Below are positions 7,290 to 14,848 of a DNA stretch of 36,703 nt, piece by piece; the first letter of the stretch is position 1, and each line of letters starts with the position of its first letter. The DNA is from Pseudomonas juntendi (GTDB lineage Bacteria > Pseudomonadota > Gammaproteobacteria > Pseudomonadales > Pseudomonadaceae): assembly GCF_009932375.1 (NCBI RefSeq), contig NZ_BLJG01000054.1:1-36703 (forward strand). The letters run 5' to 3'. The notes beneath the pieces were generated by a model. The model was not told the DNA's origin. It was given only the letters and a program-made list of their open reading frames with translations, and made no database searches. Position numbers and translations under genes: made by a program.

Positions 7290-9308
7290 TTACACCCGCT
7301 CAAACGATTCGACACGTGCGCCGGCAGGCAGAGCACCTGCATTGGCCAGCGCTTTCATACGCTCGCCTTCGATGCGCGCCACTTCTTCGGCCGGAACCAT
7401 GTAGCCCTGGTCGTCACGTGCAGCGTGGCGAACGAAGACCGCGATGGTTGCAACCAGGCTCGCGCCCACCAGCCACCAGATGTGCCAGATGAAAGCGAAG
7501 CCGAAGACGGTCAGGAACAGGCCCATGAACAGACCGGTAGCAGTGTTGCTCGGCATGTGGATGGCTTCGTACTTGGCCGGAACCTTGTACGCAACGCCTT
7601 CTTCCTTGGCTTCGTGCCAGCAGTCCAGGCCAACTTTCTCAGGCATGTGAGCGAAGTTGTAGAACGGAGGTGGCGAAGAAGTCGACCATTCCAGGGTACG
7701 GCCGCCCCATGGGTCGCCGGTCACGTCCAGGTTCTGGTTGCGGTCGCGGACCGAAACGTACAGCTGGATCAGCTGGCAAGCGATACCGAACAGGATCAGC
7801 ACGGCGCCGACAACGGCTACGTACAGGTAGGGTTCCCACAGTGGGTTGTCGGAGTGGTTCAGACGACGGGTCATGCCCATGAAGCCCAGGGCGTACAGCG
7901 GCATGAACGCAACGTAGAAGCCCGACAGCCAGAACCAGAAGGCAGCTTTGCCCCACTTCTCGTTCAGGGTGAAGCCGAAGGCTTTCGGGAACCAGAAGGC
8001 GAAGCCGGCGATGTAGCCGAATACCGCGCCACCGATGATCACGTTGTGGAAGTGCGCAATAACGAACAGGCTGTTGTGCAGAACGAAGTCAGCACCTGGA
8101 ACGGCCAGCAGTACGCCGGTCATGCCACCGATGGAGAAGGTGACCATGAAGCCCAGGGTCCAGAGCATCGGCGGGGTGAAGCGCACGCGGCCCTGGTACA
8201 TGGTGAACAGCCAGTTGAACAGCTTCACACCGGTCGGGATGGAGATCAGCATCGTCGCCAGGCCGAAGAAGGTGTTGACGCTGGCGCCGGCACCCATGGT
8301 GAAGAAGTGGTGCAGCCATACCGCAAAGCCAAGGATGGCGATCGCGCCCGATGCGTAGATCATCGAGTGGTGGCCGAACAGGCGTTTGCCAGAGAACGTC
8401 GAAGTCACTTCCGAGAACACGCCGAAGGCCGGCAGGATCAGGATGTAAACCTCAGGGTGACCCCACGCCCAGAACAGGTTGACGTACATCATCGGGTTCC
8501 CACCAAGCTCGTTGGTGAAAATGTGGAAGTCCAGATAACGGTCAACAGTCAGCAGCGCGAGTGCAGCAGTCAGGATCGGGAACGATGCAACGATCAGGAC
8601 GTTGGCCCAGGTGCAGGTCCAGGTGAAGATCGGCATGTCCATCAGCTTCATGCCAGGTGCGCGCATCTTCATCACGGTGACGAGGAAGTTCACGCCGGTA
8701 AGCGTCGTACCCAATCCGGATAGCTGTAGCGCCCAGATATAGTAATCGACACCTACCCCAGGGCTGTACTGGATGCCTGCGAGCGGCGGATAGGCAACCC
8801 AGCCGGTCTTGGCGAATTCACCAACGCCCAGCGAAATGTTGACCAGCAGCACGCCTGCCAGCAGCAGGTAGAAGCTCAGGGAGTTCAGGAACGGGAAGGC
8901 AACGTCACGTGCACCGATCTGCAGAGGAACCGCCAGGTTCATCAGGCCGGTGAAGAACGGCATCGCCATGAAGATGATCATGATCACACCGTGGGCGGTG
9001 AAGATCTGGTCATAGTGTTCAGGCGGCAGGTAGCCTTCGGAGCCACCGGTTGCGGCAGCCAGCTGGGTACGCATCATGATGGCGTCGGCAAAACCGCGCA
9101 GCAGCATGACCATCGCGACGATGATGTACATCACGCCGATCTTTTTGTGGTCGACAGTAGTCAGCCACTCGCTCCACAAGTAGGTCCACTTGCGGAAATA
9201 GGTGATAAGACCGACGACAGCGATACCGCCGAGCGCGATCATGGCAAGCGTCACCATGACTATCGGCTCGTGATAGGGTATCGCCTCCAGGCTTAATTTA
9301 CCGAACAT
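7290..9308 (-). CDS. cyoB: Cytochrome bo3 ubiquinol oxidase subunit I
   Basis: This 672-residue catalytic subunit of the quinol-oxidising heme-copper oxidase holds heme b, heme o3 and CuB, and pumps protons in the inner membrane. The expected ligands are present with E. coli-like numbering: His106 in TAHGVIM, the CuB/Tyr motif [16 protein letters not shown], and [13 protein letters not shown]. The ubiquinone-site residues Arg71 and Asp75 (RGFADA) and His98 and Gln101 (PEHYDQ) are also present, which separates it from cytochrome c oxidases. It starts 3 nt after cyoA with a ggagtaagag ribosome-binding site, and the next gene follows after 3 nt. The protein is full length and shows no damage. 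Confidence 0.97.
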   Translation of the reverse strand: MFGKLSLEAIPYHEPIVMVTLAMIALGGIAVVGLITYFRKWTYLWSEWLTTVDHKKIGVMYIIVAMVMLLRGFADAIMMRTQLAAATGGSEGYLPPEHYDQIFTAHGVIMIIFMAMPFFTGLMNLAVPLQIGARDVAFPFLNSLSFYLLLAGVLLVNISLGVGEFAKTGWVAYPPLAGIQYSPGVGVDYYIWALQLSGLGTTLTGVNFLVTVMKMRAPGMKLMDMPIFTWTCTWANVLIVASFPILTAALALLTVDRYLDFHIFTNELGGNPMMYVNLFWAWGHPEVYILILPAFGVFSEVTSTFSGKRLFGHHSMIYASGAIAILGFAVWLHHFFTMGAGASVNTFFGLATMLISIPTGVKLFNWLFTMYQGRVRFTPPMLWTLGFMVTFSIGGMTGVLLAVPGADFVLHNSLFVIAHFHNVIIGGAVFGYIAGFAFWFPKAFGFTLNEKWGKAAFWFWLSGFYVAFMPLYALGFMGMTRRLNHSDNPLWEPYLYVAVVGAVLILFGIACQLIQLYVSVRDRNQNLDVTGDPWGGRTLEWSTSSPPPFYNFAHMPEKVGLDCWHEAKEEGVAYKVPAKYEAIHMPSNTATGLFMGLFLTVFGFAFIWHIWWLVGASLVATIAVFVRHAARDDQGYMVPAEEVARIEGERMKALANAGALPAGARVESFERV

Positions 9309-9311
9309 CTC

Positions 9312-10253
9312 TTACTCCTCTGCACCGGCAGCTGGTTGCATACTCGATTCCACACCCTTGGTTGTGGCCAGATCTTTGCTGCCAGCTTCTTCGTGGCTAC
9401 GGCCGCGGTTCATGCCTTCGTACTTGTCTACGATCAGCTGGAACTGCTCTGGCGATGCCTCGCTATACAGCGCGACTGGGTTGTTTTCGCTTGGTTTGGC
9501 CAAGGCTTCGTATTCGGCCTTGTCCAGCTTCTTCGGCGACTGCTTGACCTCGGCGACCCACTTGTCGAAGTCTTCCTGGGAAGTGGCAGTAGCCTTGAAT
9601 TTCATGCCGGTGAAGCCAGCACCGCTGTAGTTGGCGCTGATACCGTCGAATTCGCCGTTTTCGTTGGCGATCAGGTGCAGCTTGGTGGTCATGCCGGCCA
9701 TGGCGTAGATCTGGCCGCCCAGGCCCGGGATGAAGAACGAGTTCATCACGGCGTCGGAGGTGACGCGGAAGTTGACCGGGGTGTTAGCCGGGAAGACGAT
9801 CTTGTTGACCGTGGCAATGCCCTGCTCCGGGTAGATGAACAGCCACTTCCAGTCCAGCGCGACCACGTCGATCTGTACCGGCTTGACGTCGGAGTCCAGC
9901 GGACGGTACGGATCCAGCTTGTGGGTGGACTTGTAGGTGACGTAACCCAGGGCGATGATGATCAGGATCGGGATGATCCACACCGCGGCCTCGATCTTGG
10001 TCGAGTGCGACCAGTCAGGGGTGTAGGTGGCAGCCTTGTTGGAAGCACGGTACTTCCAGGCGAACGCCAGGGTCATGATGATGACGGGCACCACCACCAG
10101 CAGCATAAGCCCGGTAGCGATCAGGATCAGGTTCTTTTGCTCAATGCCGACCTGGCCCTTCGGGTCGAGCAGGGTCCAGTTGCACCCACTGAGTAAAAGC
10201 ATGCCTAAAAAGGGCAATATGCCAAACAGTCTGGGGTAACGCTTTTTACTCAT
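9312..10253 (-). CDS. cyoA: Cytochrome bo3 ubiquinol oxidase subunit II
   Basis: This 313-residue lipoprotein subunit has a signal sequence with lipobox LLLSGC (Cys24), two membrane helices (about 40-62 and 82-102) and a periplasmic cupredoxin-like domain. That domain contains [21 protein letters not shown] and [16 protein letters not shown]. The CuA ligand set of cytochrome c oxidase subunit II is absent, as expected for a quinol oxidase. A COX-aromatic-rich segment ([20 protein letters not shown]) and an acidic Ala/Glu tail follow. This is the first gene of cyoABCDE. The ribosome-binding site is gaggtcgtgag just before ATG 10253. Confidence 0.96.
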   Translation of the reverse strand: MSKKRYPRLFGILPFLGMLLLSGCNWTLLDPKGQVGIEQKNLILIATGLMLLVVVPVIIMTLAFAWKYRASNKAATYTPDWSHSTKIEAAVWIIPILIIIALGYVTYKSTHKLDPYRPLDSDVKPVQIDVVALDWKWLFIYPEQGIATVNKIVFPANTPVNFRVTSDAVMNSFFIPGLGGQIYAMAGMTTKLHLIANENGEFDGISANYSGAGFTGMKFKATATSQEDFDKWVAEVKQSPKKLDKAEYEALAKPSENNPVALYSEASPEQFQLIVDKYEGMNRGRSHEEAGSKDLATTKGVESSMQPAAGAEE

Positions 10254-10701
10254 CTCACGACCTCTAGATCAGCTTGCTTCAATGCAATTTGTGTTTTGGT
10301 AGCCAACACTTCGTCCTGCCAAGTGAGGCATGTCGCGCCCGTACTCGCTCCTGCCTGGGTCTGACTGCAGGACCTTGGCTCAAGCGGGTTAGCGGTGCTT
10401 TTGGTTTCGTAGGCAACAGGCCTGTACTTCAGACCAAGTCCATTTGGTGCGGGAAAACGCGGAGGGGGGTCCGCCCGGTATCGCCGTTGGGCGAAACTTG
10501 ACGAAGTCAGCAAAAAGAAGCGCTGGGGCTTCCTTCAATCCTGCGACTCGCAAGCAGTGCCGAACGGGAATTGGGGGCGATTGTAGTTAGGTCGCCAACC
10601 CTTGACTATGACTTATTGAGCAACAGTCTTTTACAGAATCTGCAACAATGGCGACTGATTATTCAACTTCGCGACAGTTTGTCGCACCCCGCTTGCCAGG
10701 C
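10254..10701 (-). promoter_or_regulatory. Long cyo upstream region without a clear gene
   Basis: The 448 nt between cyoA and the dyad at 10702 carry no gene I would defend. A minus-strand frame of 87 codons ending in ATGA overlap with cyoA (10250-10513) has poor protein character. A TACAAT word (10585-10580, minus strand) is a possible -10, but its -35 is poor. If it is used, the cyo leader is over 300 nt long. Confidence 0.35.
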
Positions 10702-10730
10702 CTCAAAGCCGCATGCTGCAAGGCTTTGAG
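10702..10730. promoter_or_regulatory. 9-bp perfect dyad beside the Anr box
   Basis: CTCAAAGCC (10702-10710) and GGCTTTGAG (10722-10730) are exact inverse complements with an 11-nt spacer, and end one base before the Anr half-site. There is no T run on either side, so an operator or a mRNA hairpin is more likely than an intrinsic terminator. Confidence 0.45.
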
Positions 10731-10731
10731 A

Positions 10732-10745
10732 TTGATCCAGATCAA
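10732..10745. promoter_or_regulatory. Perfect Anr/FNR box
   Basis: TTGAT-CCAG-ATCAA matches the FNR/Anr consensus TTGAT-N4-ATCAA exactly. It lies between dsbB and cyoA, about 480 bp upstream of the cyoA start. Anr control of terminal oxidases, including repression of cyo at low oxygen, is known in pseudomonads. The distance means either a distal promoter or a long leader. Confidence 0.75.
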
Positions 10746-10810
10746 GCGGGCGGCAACTTTTCCCTGTTCTCGCGGGCTGTAAAAGACCCCACGCAAATCG
10801 GGACTTTTGT

Positions 10811-11317
10811 CTAAGCCTGGCGGCGGTTTCGGTAGATGCCGAGCGGCACCAGCACAGCGGTCAGAACGAAGGCTACCAGCGCCCATTGCGCCAGCGACAA
10901 ACCGAGGATCGGCGGGTATGGCGTGCTGCAGAAGCCGTCGACCTGGAATGCCAAGGGCCACAGCTTGGCCAGCGGCAGGTCATCGACGATCGGCTGGAGC
11001 GTATCGATACCACAACTGACCATCGGGTTGGCGAGTATATACACATGGTTGCCAGCCGCAATCATTCCGCCAATGGCACTGAGCACGACCAGGGCCTCGA
11101 AGAACGTCAGGCTACGGCGCCCGGGCATGGCCGCCGCGATGAACGCGAACACAGCAATGAACAGCAGTGCGTAGCGCTGCAGGATGCACAACGGGCACGG
11201 CGCCTCGCCCAGTACCACCTGCATGTAGAGCGCGCCGCCGATCAGCGAAATGCAGATCAGGCCCAGCAGCACCAGAAAGCGCCGTTCCCGATTCAGGCGC
11301 GATGTTTGTTCGTTCAT
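10811..11317 (-). CDS. dsbB: DsbB-family disulfide bond formation protein
   Basis: This 168-residue four-helix inner-membrane protein should reoxidise DsbA and pass electrons to quinone. Both redox pairs are present: CPLC (Cys41, Cys44) after the first helix, and Cys102 (MVSCGID) with Cys130 (DGFCSTP) in the second periplasmic loop. Arg48 in CILQRYA corresponds to the quinone-interacting Arg of E. coli DsbB. ATG 11317 has gaaggaacc upstream. It is oriented like cyoABCDE and lies upstream of it, so electrons from disulfide formation could enter the same ubiquinol pool used by the bo3 oxidase. In P. putida this position has, as I recall, been given a cyo-upstream name. Confidence 0.9.
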   Translation of the reverse strand: MNEQTSRLNRERRFLVLLGLICISLIGGALYMQVVLGEAPCPLCILQRYALLFIAVFAFIAAAMPGRRSLTFFEALVVLSAIGGMIAAGNHVYILANPMVSCGIDTLQPIVDDLPLAKLWPLAFQVDGFCSTPYPPILGLSLAQWALVAFVLTAVLVPLGIYRNRRQA

Positions 11318-11660
11318 TACCGGTTCCTTCGATGGAAAGTGGCAGCGTGGTCCGCCTGCCCTGGCGCAAGTCTACACGCTGAGCGGGGCCTGTGAGCGTG
11401 CCGAGGAAGCGGCGTGATAGCACTGCGCAGGGCTATCCGGTGTGGCTGAGACCGGCCAGAACGAGGTCGGTTCAACGGCGGGCGGCAAAAAACCACTGCC
11501 CGGGCGCCGCGCAGGGGCAAGCCCCTCGACACCCGGGAGTGAAGGATACCGTGATTAAAGGATGATTAAGAATGAAAGCGGCGCTGGTGCTTTCATCTTT
11601 CCTTTATATATAGGCAGAAAGGTGTGATGCGTGGCATGCCGCTGGAAATGCATAAGCCTG
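11318..11660. other. Non-coding gap upstream of dsbB
   Basis: No gene is supported here. The segment contains an AT-rich patch near 11590-11615 (tttatatatagg) and a tandem-like word GATTAAAG / GATTAAGA at 11553-11571. Either could mark a promoter or operator for dsbB, but I cannot place a convincing -35/-10 pair. Confidence 0.3.
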
Positions 11661-11763
11661 GGCCGGCCCTATCGCCGGCAAGCCGGCTCCCACAGGGAAC
11701 ATTACAAGCCCCAAAACCTGCTCAGTCCCCGTGGGAGCCGGCTTGCCGGCGATAGGGCCGGTA
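11661..11763. repeat. Long inverted REP pair after hmp
   Basis: Two arms of about 33 bp (11663-11695 and 11729-11761) read ccggccctatcgccggcaag... and its near-perfect inverse ...cttgccggcgatagggccgg. They enclose ~33 bp. The pair begins 13 nt beyond the hmp stop on the minus strand and probably ends or protects that transcript. Confidence 0.8.
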
Positions 11764-11774
11764 CGGCCACTACC

Positions 11775-12950
11775 TCACTCCAGCGCCGCTGCCGGCCCGA
11801 AGAACTCGTAGCGGCTCTGCTGTTCCGGCACGCCCAGGCCCTTGAGCTGGCGCTTGACCGCCGCCATGAAGCCCTTCGGCCCAAGGAAGTACGCATCCAC
11901 GTCCCGTTCACGCGGCAGCCACTCGGCCAGCAGGTCTTCGCTCAGCACGCCCACGGCATCGGCCGCACCACCATCCGCCTCGGCATAGCAGTAGAAGCGC
12001 TTGAGCTGCGGGTGGCGCGCCGCCAGGCCATCGATCCAGTCGCGGAAGGCATGCACCGCACCATTGCGTGCGCAGTGAATGAAATGCACCTGACGCCCGG
12101 TGTGCAGGGCGGCCTGCAGCATCGCCAGCGTCGGGGTAATGCCCACACCGCCACTGATCAGTACCAGCGGCTTGGCACTGGCTGCCAGGGTGAAGTCACC
12201 TGCTGGCGGGAACAGTTGCAGGGTATCGCCAACCTGCAACTGGTCATGCAGGTAGTTGGACACCTTGCCGCCCGCCTCGCGCTTGACGCTGATGCGGTAC
12301 TCCTTGCCGTCGCACAACGCCGACAGCGAATAGTTGCGGCGCTGTTCGGCACCGTCGATGTTCAGTTTCAGGCCAATGTACTGCCCGGGCTCGGCCATGA
12401 GCACCGGTTTGCCGTCTACAGGGGCGAAGTAGAACGAAACGATTTCGCTGCTTTCCTGTTCGCGGCGCACCAGGCGGAACTCGCGGGTCCCGCGCCAGCC
12501 ACCCTCGGCCGCTTCCTTTTGCTGGTAAAGGTTTTCTTCGGCACCGATCAGGATGTCGGCCAACTGACCATAGGCAGCCCCCCAAGCCTCGATCACCGCC
12601 GGGGTGGCAATGTCCTTGCCCAGCACTTCCTCGATGGCGCGCAGCAGGCAACTGCCGACGATAGGGTAGTGCTCCGGCAGAATCTGCAGGGCGACGTGCT
12701 TGTTGATGATCTGCCCGACCAGGCCGCCCAGTTGCTCCAGCTGGTCGATGTGGCGGGCATACATCAGCACGCCGTTGGCCAGCGCGCGCGGCTGGTCGCC
12801 ACTGGCCTGGTGGGCCTGGTTGAACAGCGGACGCACTTCGGGGTACTCGCTGAGCATCATCTTGTAAAAGTGAGTGGTCAGCGCTTCCCCGCCGCTTTCC
12901 AGCAGTGGAACAGTGGCCTTGATGATCGCACGTTGGTCGGCATTGAGCAT
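11775..12950 (-). CDS. hmp: Flavohemoprotein nitric oxide dioxygenase
   Basis: This 391-residue cytosolic enzyme converts NO and O2 to nitrate using NAD(P)H. The N-terminal globin domain (1-~140) has the B10 Tyr29, E7 Gln53 and proximal His85 (NKHVALQI). The FAD domain carries RRNYSLSAL (RxYS motif) near residue 205. The NAD domain has LISGGVGITPTLAML (GGVG) and ends YEFFGPAAALE. Length is normal for Hmp/Fhp. It has AGGAGT 8 nt before the ATG. It is transcribed divergently from norR, whose product probably activates it through the sigma54-type promoter in the shared gap. Confidence 0.96.
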   Translation of the reverse strand: MLNADQRAIIKATVPLLESGGEALTTHFYKMMLSEYPEVRPLFNQAHQASGDQPRALANGVLMYARHIDQLEQLGGLVGQIINKHVALQILPEHYPIVGSCLLRAIEEVLGKDIATPAVIEAWGAAYGQLADILIGAEENLYQQKEAAEGGWRGTREFRLVRREQESSEIVSFYFAPVDGKPVLMAEPGQYIGLKLNIDGAEQRRNYSLSALCDGKEYRISVKREAGGKVSNYLHDQLQVGDTLQLFPPAGDFTLAASAKPLVLISGGVGITPTLAMLQAALHTGRQVHFIHCARNGAVHAFRDWIDGLAARHPQLKRFYCYAEADGGAADAVGVLSEDLLAEWLPRERDVDAYFLGPKGFMAAVKRQLKGLGVPEQQSRYEFFGPAAALE

Positions 12951-12996
12951 TGCGGTGACTCCTGGGCCTAGGGCTTCAAATGATGCCTAAGTCATT

Positions 12997-13012
12997 ACAC
13001 CAATCGTGCCAA
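12997..13012 (-). promoter_or_regulatory. Candidate sigma54 (-24/-12) promoter of hmp
   Basis: On the minus strand TTGGCACGATTGGTGT fits the -24 block TTGGCA fully. The -12 block is imperfect (GGTGT where TTGCT is usual; GT replaces GC). It lies about 47-62 nt upstream of the hmp start, an appropriate distance, and faces a NorR-type activator gene. Confidence 0.55.
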
Positions 13013-13028
13013 CTCAAATTTCCAACTA

Positions 13029-13041
13029 AATCAATCAGTTG
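13029..13041. promoter_or_regulatory. Perfect IHF consensus site
   Basis: AATCAA-TCAG-TTG matches WATCAANNNNTTR exactly. It sits between the -24 element and the GT-N7-AC elements, where IHF bends DNA in many sigma54 promoters. Confidence 0.55.
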
Positions 13042-13052
13042 AGACTTACCAT

Positions 13053-13089
13053 GTCAAAAAGACCCAGCGGGCGGTATAGTCATAACGAC
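13053..13089. promoter_or_regulatory. Candidate NorR operators (two GT-N7-AC)
   Basis: GTCAAAAAGAC (13053-13063) and GTCATAACGAC (13079-13089) both fit the GT-N7-AC core described for NorR and share GTCA-N4-GAC. Their centres are 26 bp apart, about 55-80 bp upstream of the -12 region of hmp, and they end 14 nt before the norR start, so autoregulation is possible. Confidence 0.5.
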
Positions 13090-13103
13090 CTACTGGAGTC
13101 CAT

Positions 13104-14660
13104 ATGACCACAAAGCCTTTGCTCACCACGTTGCTGCCACTGGTCAGTGACCTGTCCCGCGAACTGCCCGACCAGGAGCGCTACCGCCGCCTGTTGCAGG
13201 CCATGCGCAGCCTGCTGCCATGCGATGCCGCCGCGCTGCTGCGCCTGGACGGCGAATGGCTGGTACCGCTGGCCGTGGACGGGCTGAGCCCCGATACCCT
13301 CGGCCGGCGGTTCCGGGTGAGCGAACACCCGCGCTTCCAGATCCTGCTCAGCCGCCCCGAGCCCACCCGCTTCGCCAGCGATTCCGAGCTGCCCGACCCC
13401 TACGATGGCCTGGTGACCGCCGTCGCGGCCTCGCTCGAAGTTCACGACTGCATGGGCTGCCCGCTGATGGTCGATGAGCGCCCATGGGGCCTGGTCACCC
13501 TCGATGCGCTGACCCCGGGGCAGTTCCAGAGCCTGGAGCTGGACGCCCTGCAAGCTTTCGCCAGCCTGGCCGCCGCGACCGTAACCGTGGCCGAGCGTAT
13601 CCACCACCTGGCCCTGCGTGCCGAAGACGAACACCACCGCGCCGAAATCTACCGCCAGGCCAGTGGCCAGCACCAGGAGCTGATCGGCCAAAGCCCGGCC
13701 CACAAACGCCTGGTGGAAGAGATCCGCCTGGTCGGTGGCAGCGACCTGACGGTACTGATCACCGGCGAAACCGGTGTTGGCAAGGAGTTGGTGGCGCAAG
13801 CCCTGCACCAGGCCAGTAGCCGCGCCAACCAGCCGCTGGTCAGCCTCAATTGCGCAGCCCTGCCGGACACCCTGGTGGAAAGTGAGCTGTTCGGCCATGT
13901 GCGCGGGGCCTTCACCGGCGCGCACGGCGAGCGCCGCGGCAAGTTCGAACTGGCCAACGGCGGAACGCTGTTCCTCGACGAAGTCGGCGAACTGCCGCTG
14001 ACCGTGCAGGCCAAGCTGCTGCGCGTTTTGCAAAGCGGTCAGTTGCAACGCCTGGGGTCGGACCGCGAGCACCGCGTGGACGTGCGCCTGATCGCCGCCA
14101 CCAACCGTGACCTGGCGGCCGAAGTGCGCAACGGCAACTTCCGCGCCGACTTCTATCACCGCCTCAGCGTGTACCCGCTGCAGGTACCGCCACTGCGCGA
14201 ACGTGGGCGTGATGTGCTGCTATTGGCCGGCTACTTCCTCGAACAGAACCGTTCGCGCCTGGGCCTGAACAGCCTGCGCCTGAGCAGTGAGGCCCAGGCC
14301 GCGCTGCTGGCGTATGCCTGGCCTGGCAACGTGCGCGAACTGGAACACCTGATCGGCCGTTCAGCGCTCAAGGCGCTGGGCCAACACCCCGACCGGCCAC
14401 GTATCCTGACCCTTGAGGCCAGCGACCTGGACGTGCGTACAACGGCACCGGCGGCCGCAGCCACGCCCCTCCCTGCCCCGCCGCTGTCGGTAGCCAACCT
14501 GCCCGAGGGTGGCCTGCGCGAGGCCGTCGACAGCTACCAGCGCCAGGTGATCGAAGCGTGCCTGCAACGGCATCAGGACAACTGGGCGGCAGCGGCGCGC
14601 GAGCTGGGTCTGGACCGTGCCAACCTCAGCCGATTGGCCCGTCGGCTGGGGCTTCGCTGA
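13104..14660 (+). CDS. norR: NO-responsive sigma54 activator NorR/FhpR
   Basis: This 518-residue bacterial enhancer-binding protein has an N-terminal GAF domain (about 20-170) that in NorR holds a non-heme iron sensing NO. Candidate ligands are Cys116 in VHDCMGCP, nearby Asp98/Asp101, and Arg69/Arg71. The AAA+ domain (about 192-420) has Walker A GETGVGKE (221-228), the sigma54-contact loop GAFTGA (268-273) and Walker B TLFLDE (288-293). The C-terminal Fis-type helix-turn-helix is near 475-518 (NWAAAARELGLDRANLSRLARRLG). The ribosome-binding site is tggag 6 nt before ATG. Divergent from hmp with candidate operators between, it is probably the direct activator of hmp; in P. aeruginosa the equivalent pair is FhpR/Fhp. 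Confidence 0.93.
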   Translation: MTTKPLLTTLLPLVSDLSRELPDQERYRRLLQAMRSLLPCDAAALLRLDGEWLVPLAVDGLSPDTLGRRFRVSEHPRFQILLSRPEPTRFASDSELPDPYDGLVTAVAASLEVHDCMGCPLMVDERPWGLVTLDALTPGQFQSLELDALQAFASLAAATVTVAERIHHLALRAEDEHHRAEIYRQASGQHQELIGQSPAHKRLVEEIRLVGGSDLTVLITGETGVGKELVAQALHQASSRANQPLVSLNCAALPDTLVESELFGHVRGAFTGAHGERRGKFELANGGTLFLDEVGELPLTVQAKLLRVLQSGQLQRLGSDREHRVDVRLIAATNRDLAAEVRNGNFRADFYHRLSVYPLQVPPLRERGRDVLLLAGYFLEQNRSRLGLNSLRLSSEAQAALLAYAWPGNVRELEHLIGRSALKALGQHPDRPRILTLEASDLDVRTTAPAAAATPLPAPPLSVANLPEGGLREAVDSYQRQVIEACLQRHQDNWAAAARELGLDRANLSRLARRLGLR

Positions 14661-14716
14661 GGTTTATCTACAAAAGGATTAACCCAGAAAGCCATCTGGT
14701 TGCTTCCCGCCTGGCT

Positions 14717-14725
14717 GCTATATCT
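14717..14725 (+). promoter_or_regulatory. Candidate RpoS-type -10 of lapF
   Basis: GCTATATCT resembles the sigma-S extended -10 (KCTAYACTT). It lies about 125 nt upstream of the adhesin start. From established work, lapF of P. putida is RpoS-dependent and expressed late in growth, which fits. No strong sigma70 -35 is seen. Confidence 0.45.
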
Positions 14726-14802
14726 CCCTAACCACCCCACTCTCGGCTGCCTGGTCGAGGCTGTGCGTAACACCCCTGCACGGGTCCTGTTACTGCGGTT
14801 GT

Positions 14803-14842
14803 AGCCCGATAACGGGCTGGGGGATCCGGACACCAGCAGGGA
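14803..14842 (+). promoter_or_regulatory. lapF leader hairpin and GGA motifs
   Basis: AGCCCG-ATAA-CGGGCT (14803-14818) is a perfect 6-bp hairpin ending 30 nt before the start codon. Downstream, GGA occurs at 14822, 14828 and 14840, and again across the start codon (ATGGA, 14849-14853). Two of these fit the A-N-GGA core of Rsm/CsrA sites and overlap the ribosome-binding region (AGGGAG). Post-transcriptional Rsm control is therefore plausible. Confidence 0.4.
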
Positions 14843-14848
14843 GCATCC

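Noticed and set aside
10250..10513. 87-codon minus-strand frame ending ATGA over the cyoA start
   Set aside because: The overlap is suggestive, but the product is compositionally odd, has no recognisable domain and no good start signal. It more likely lies in the cyo leader.
11631..12971. 446-codon plus-strand frame opposite hmp
   Set aside because: It is a shadow of the flavohemoprotein gene: it starts in the REP pair and has no domain.
13080..14159. 359-codon minus-strand frame opposite norR
   Set aside because: The plus strand carries the full GAF-AAA-HTH protein; the antisense product is Gln/Ala/Gly-rich noise.
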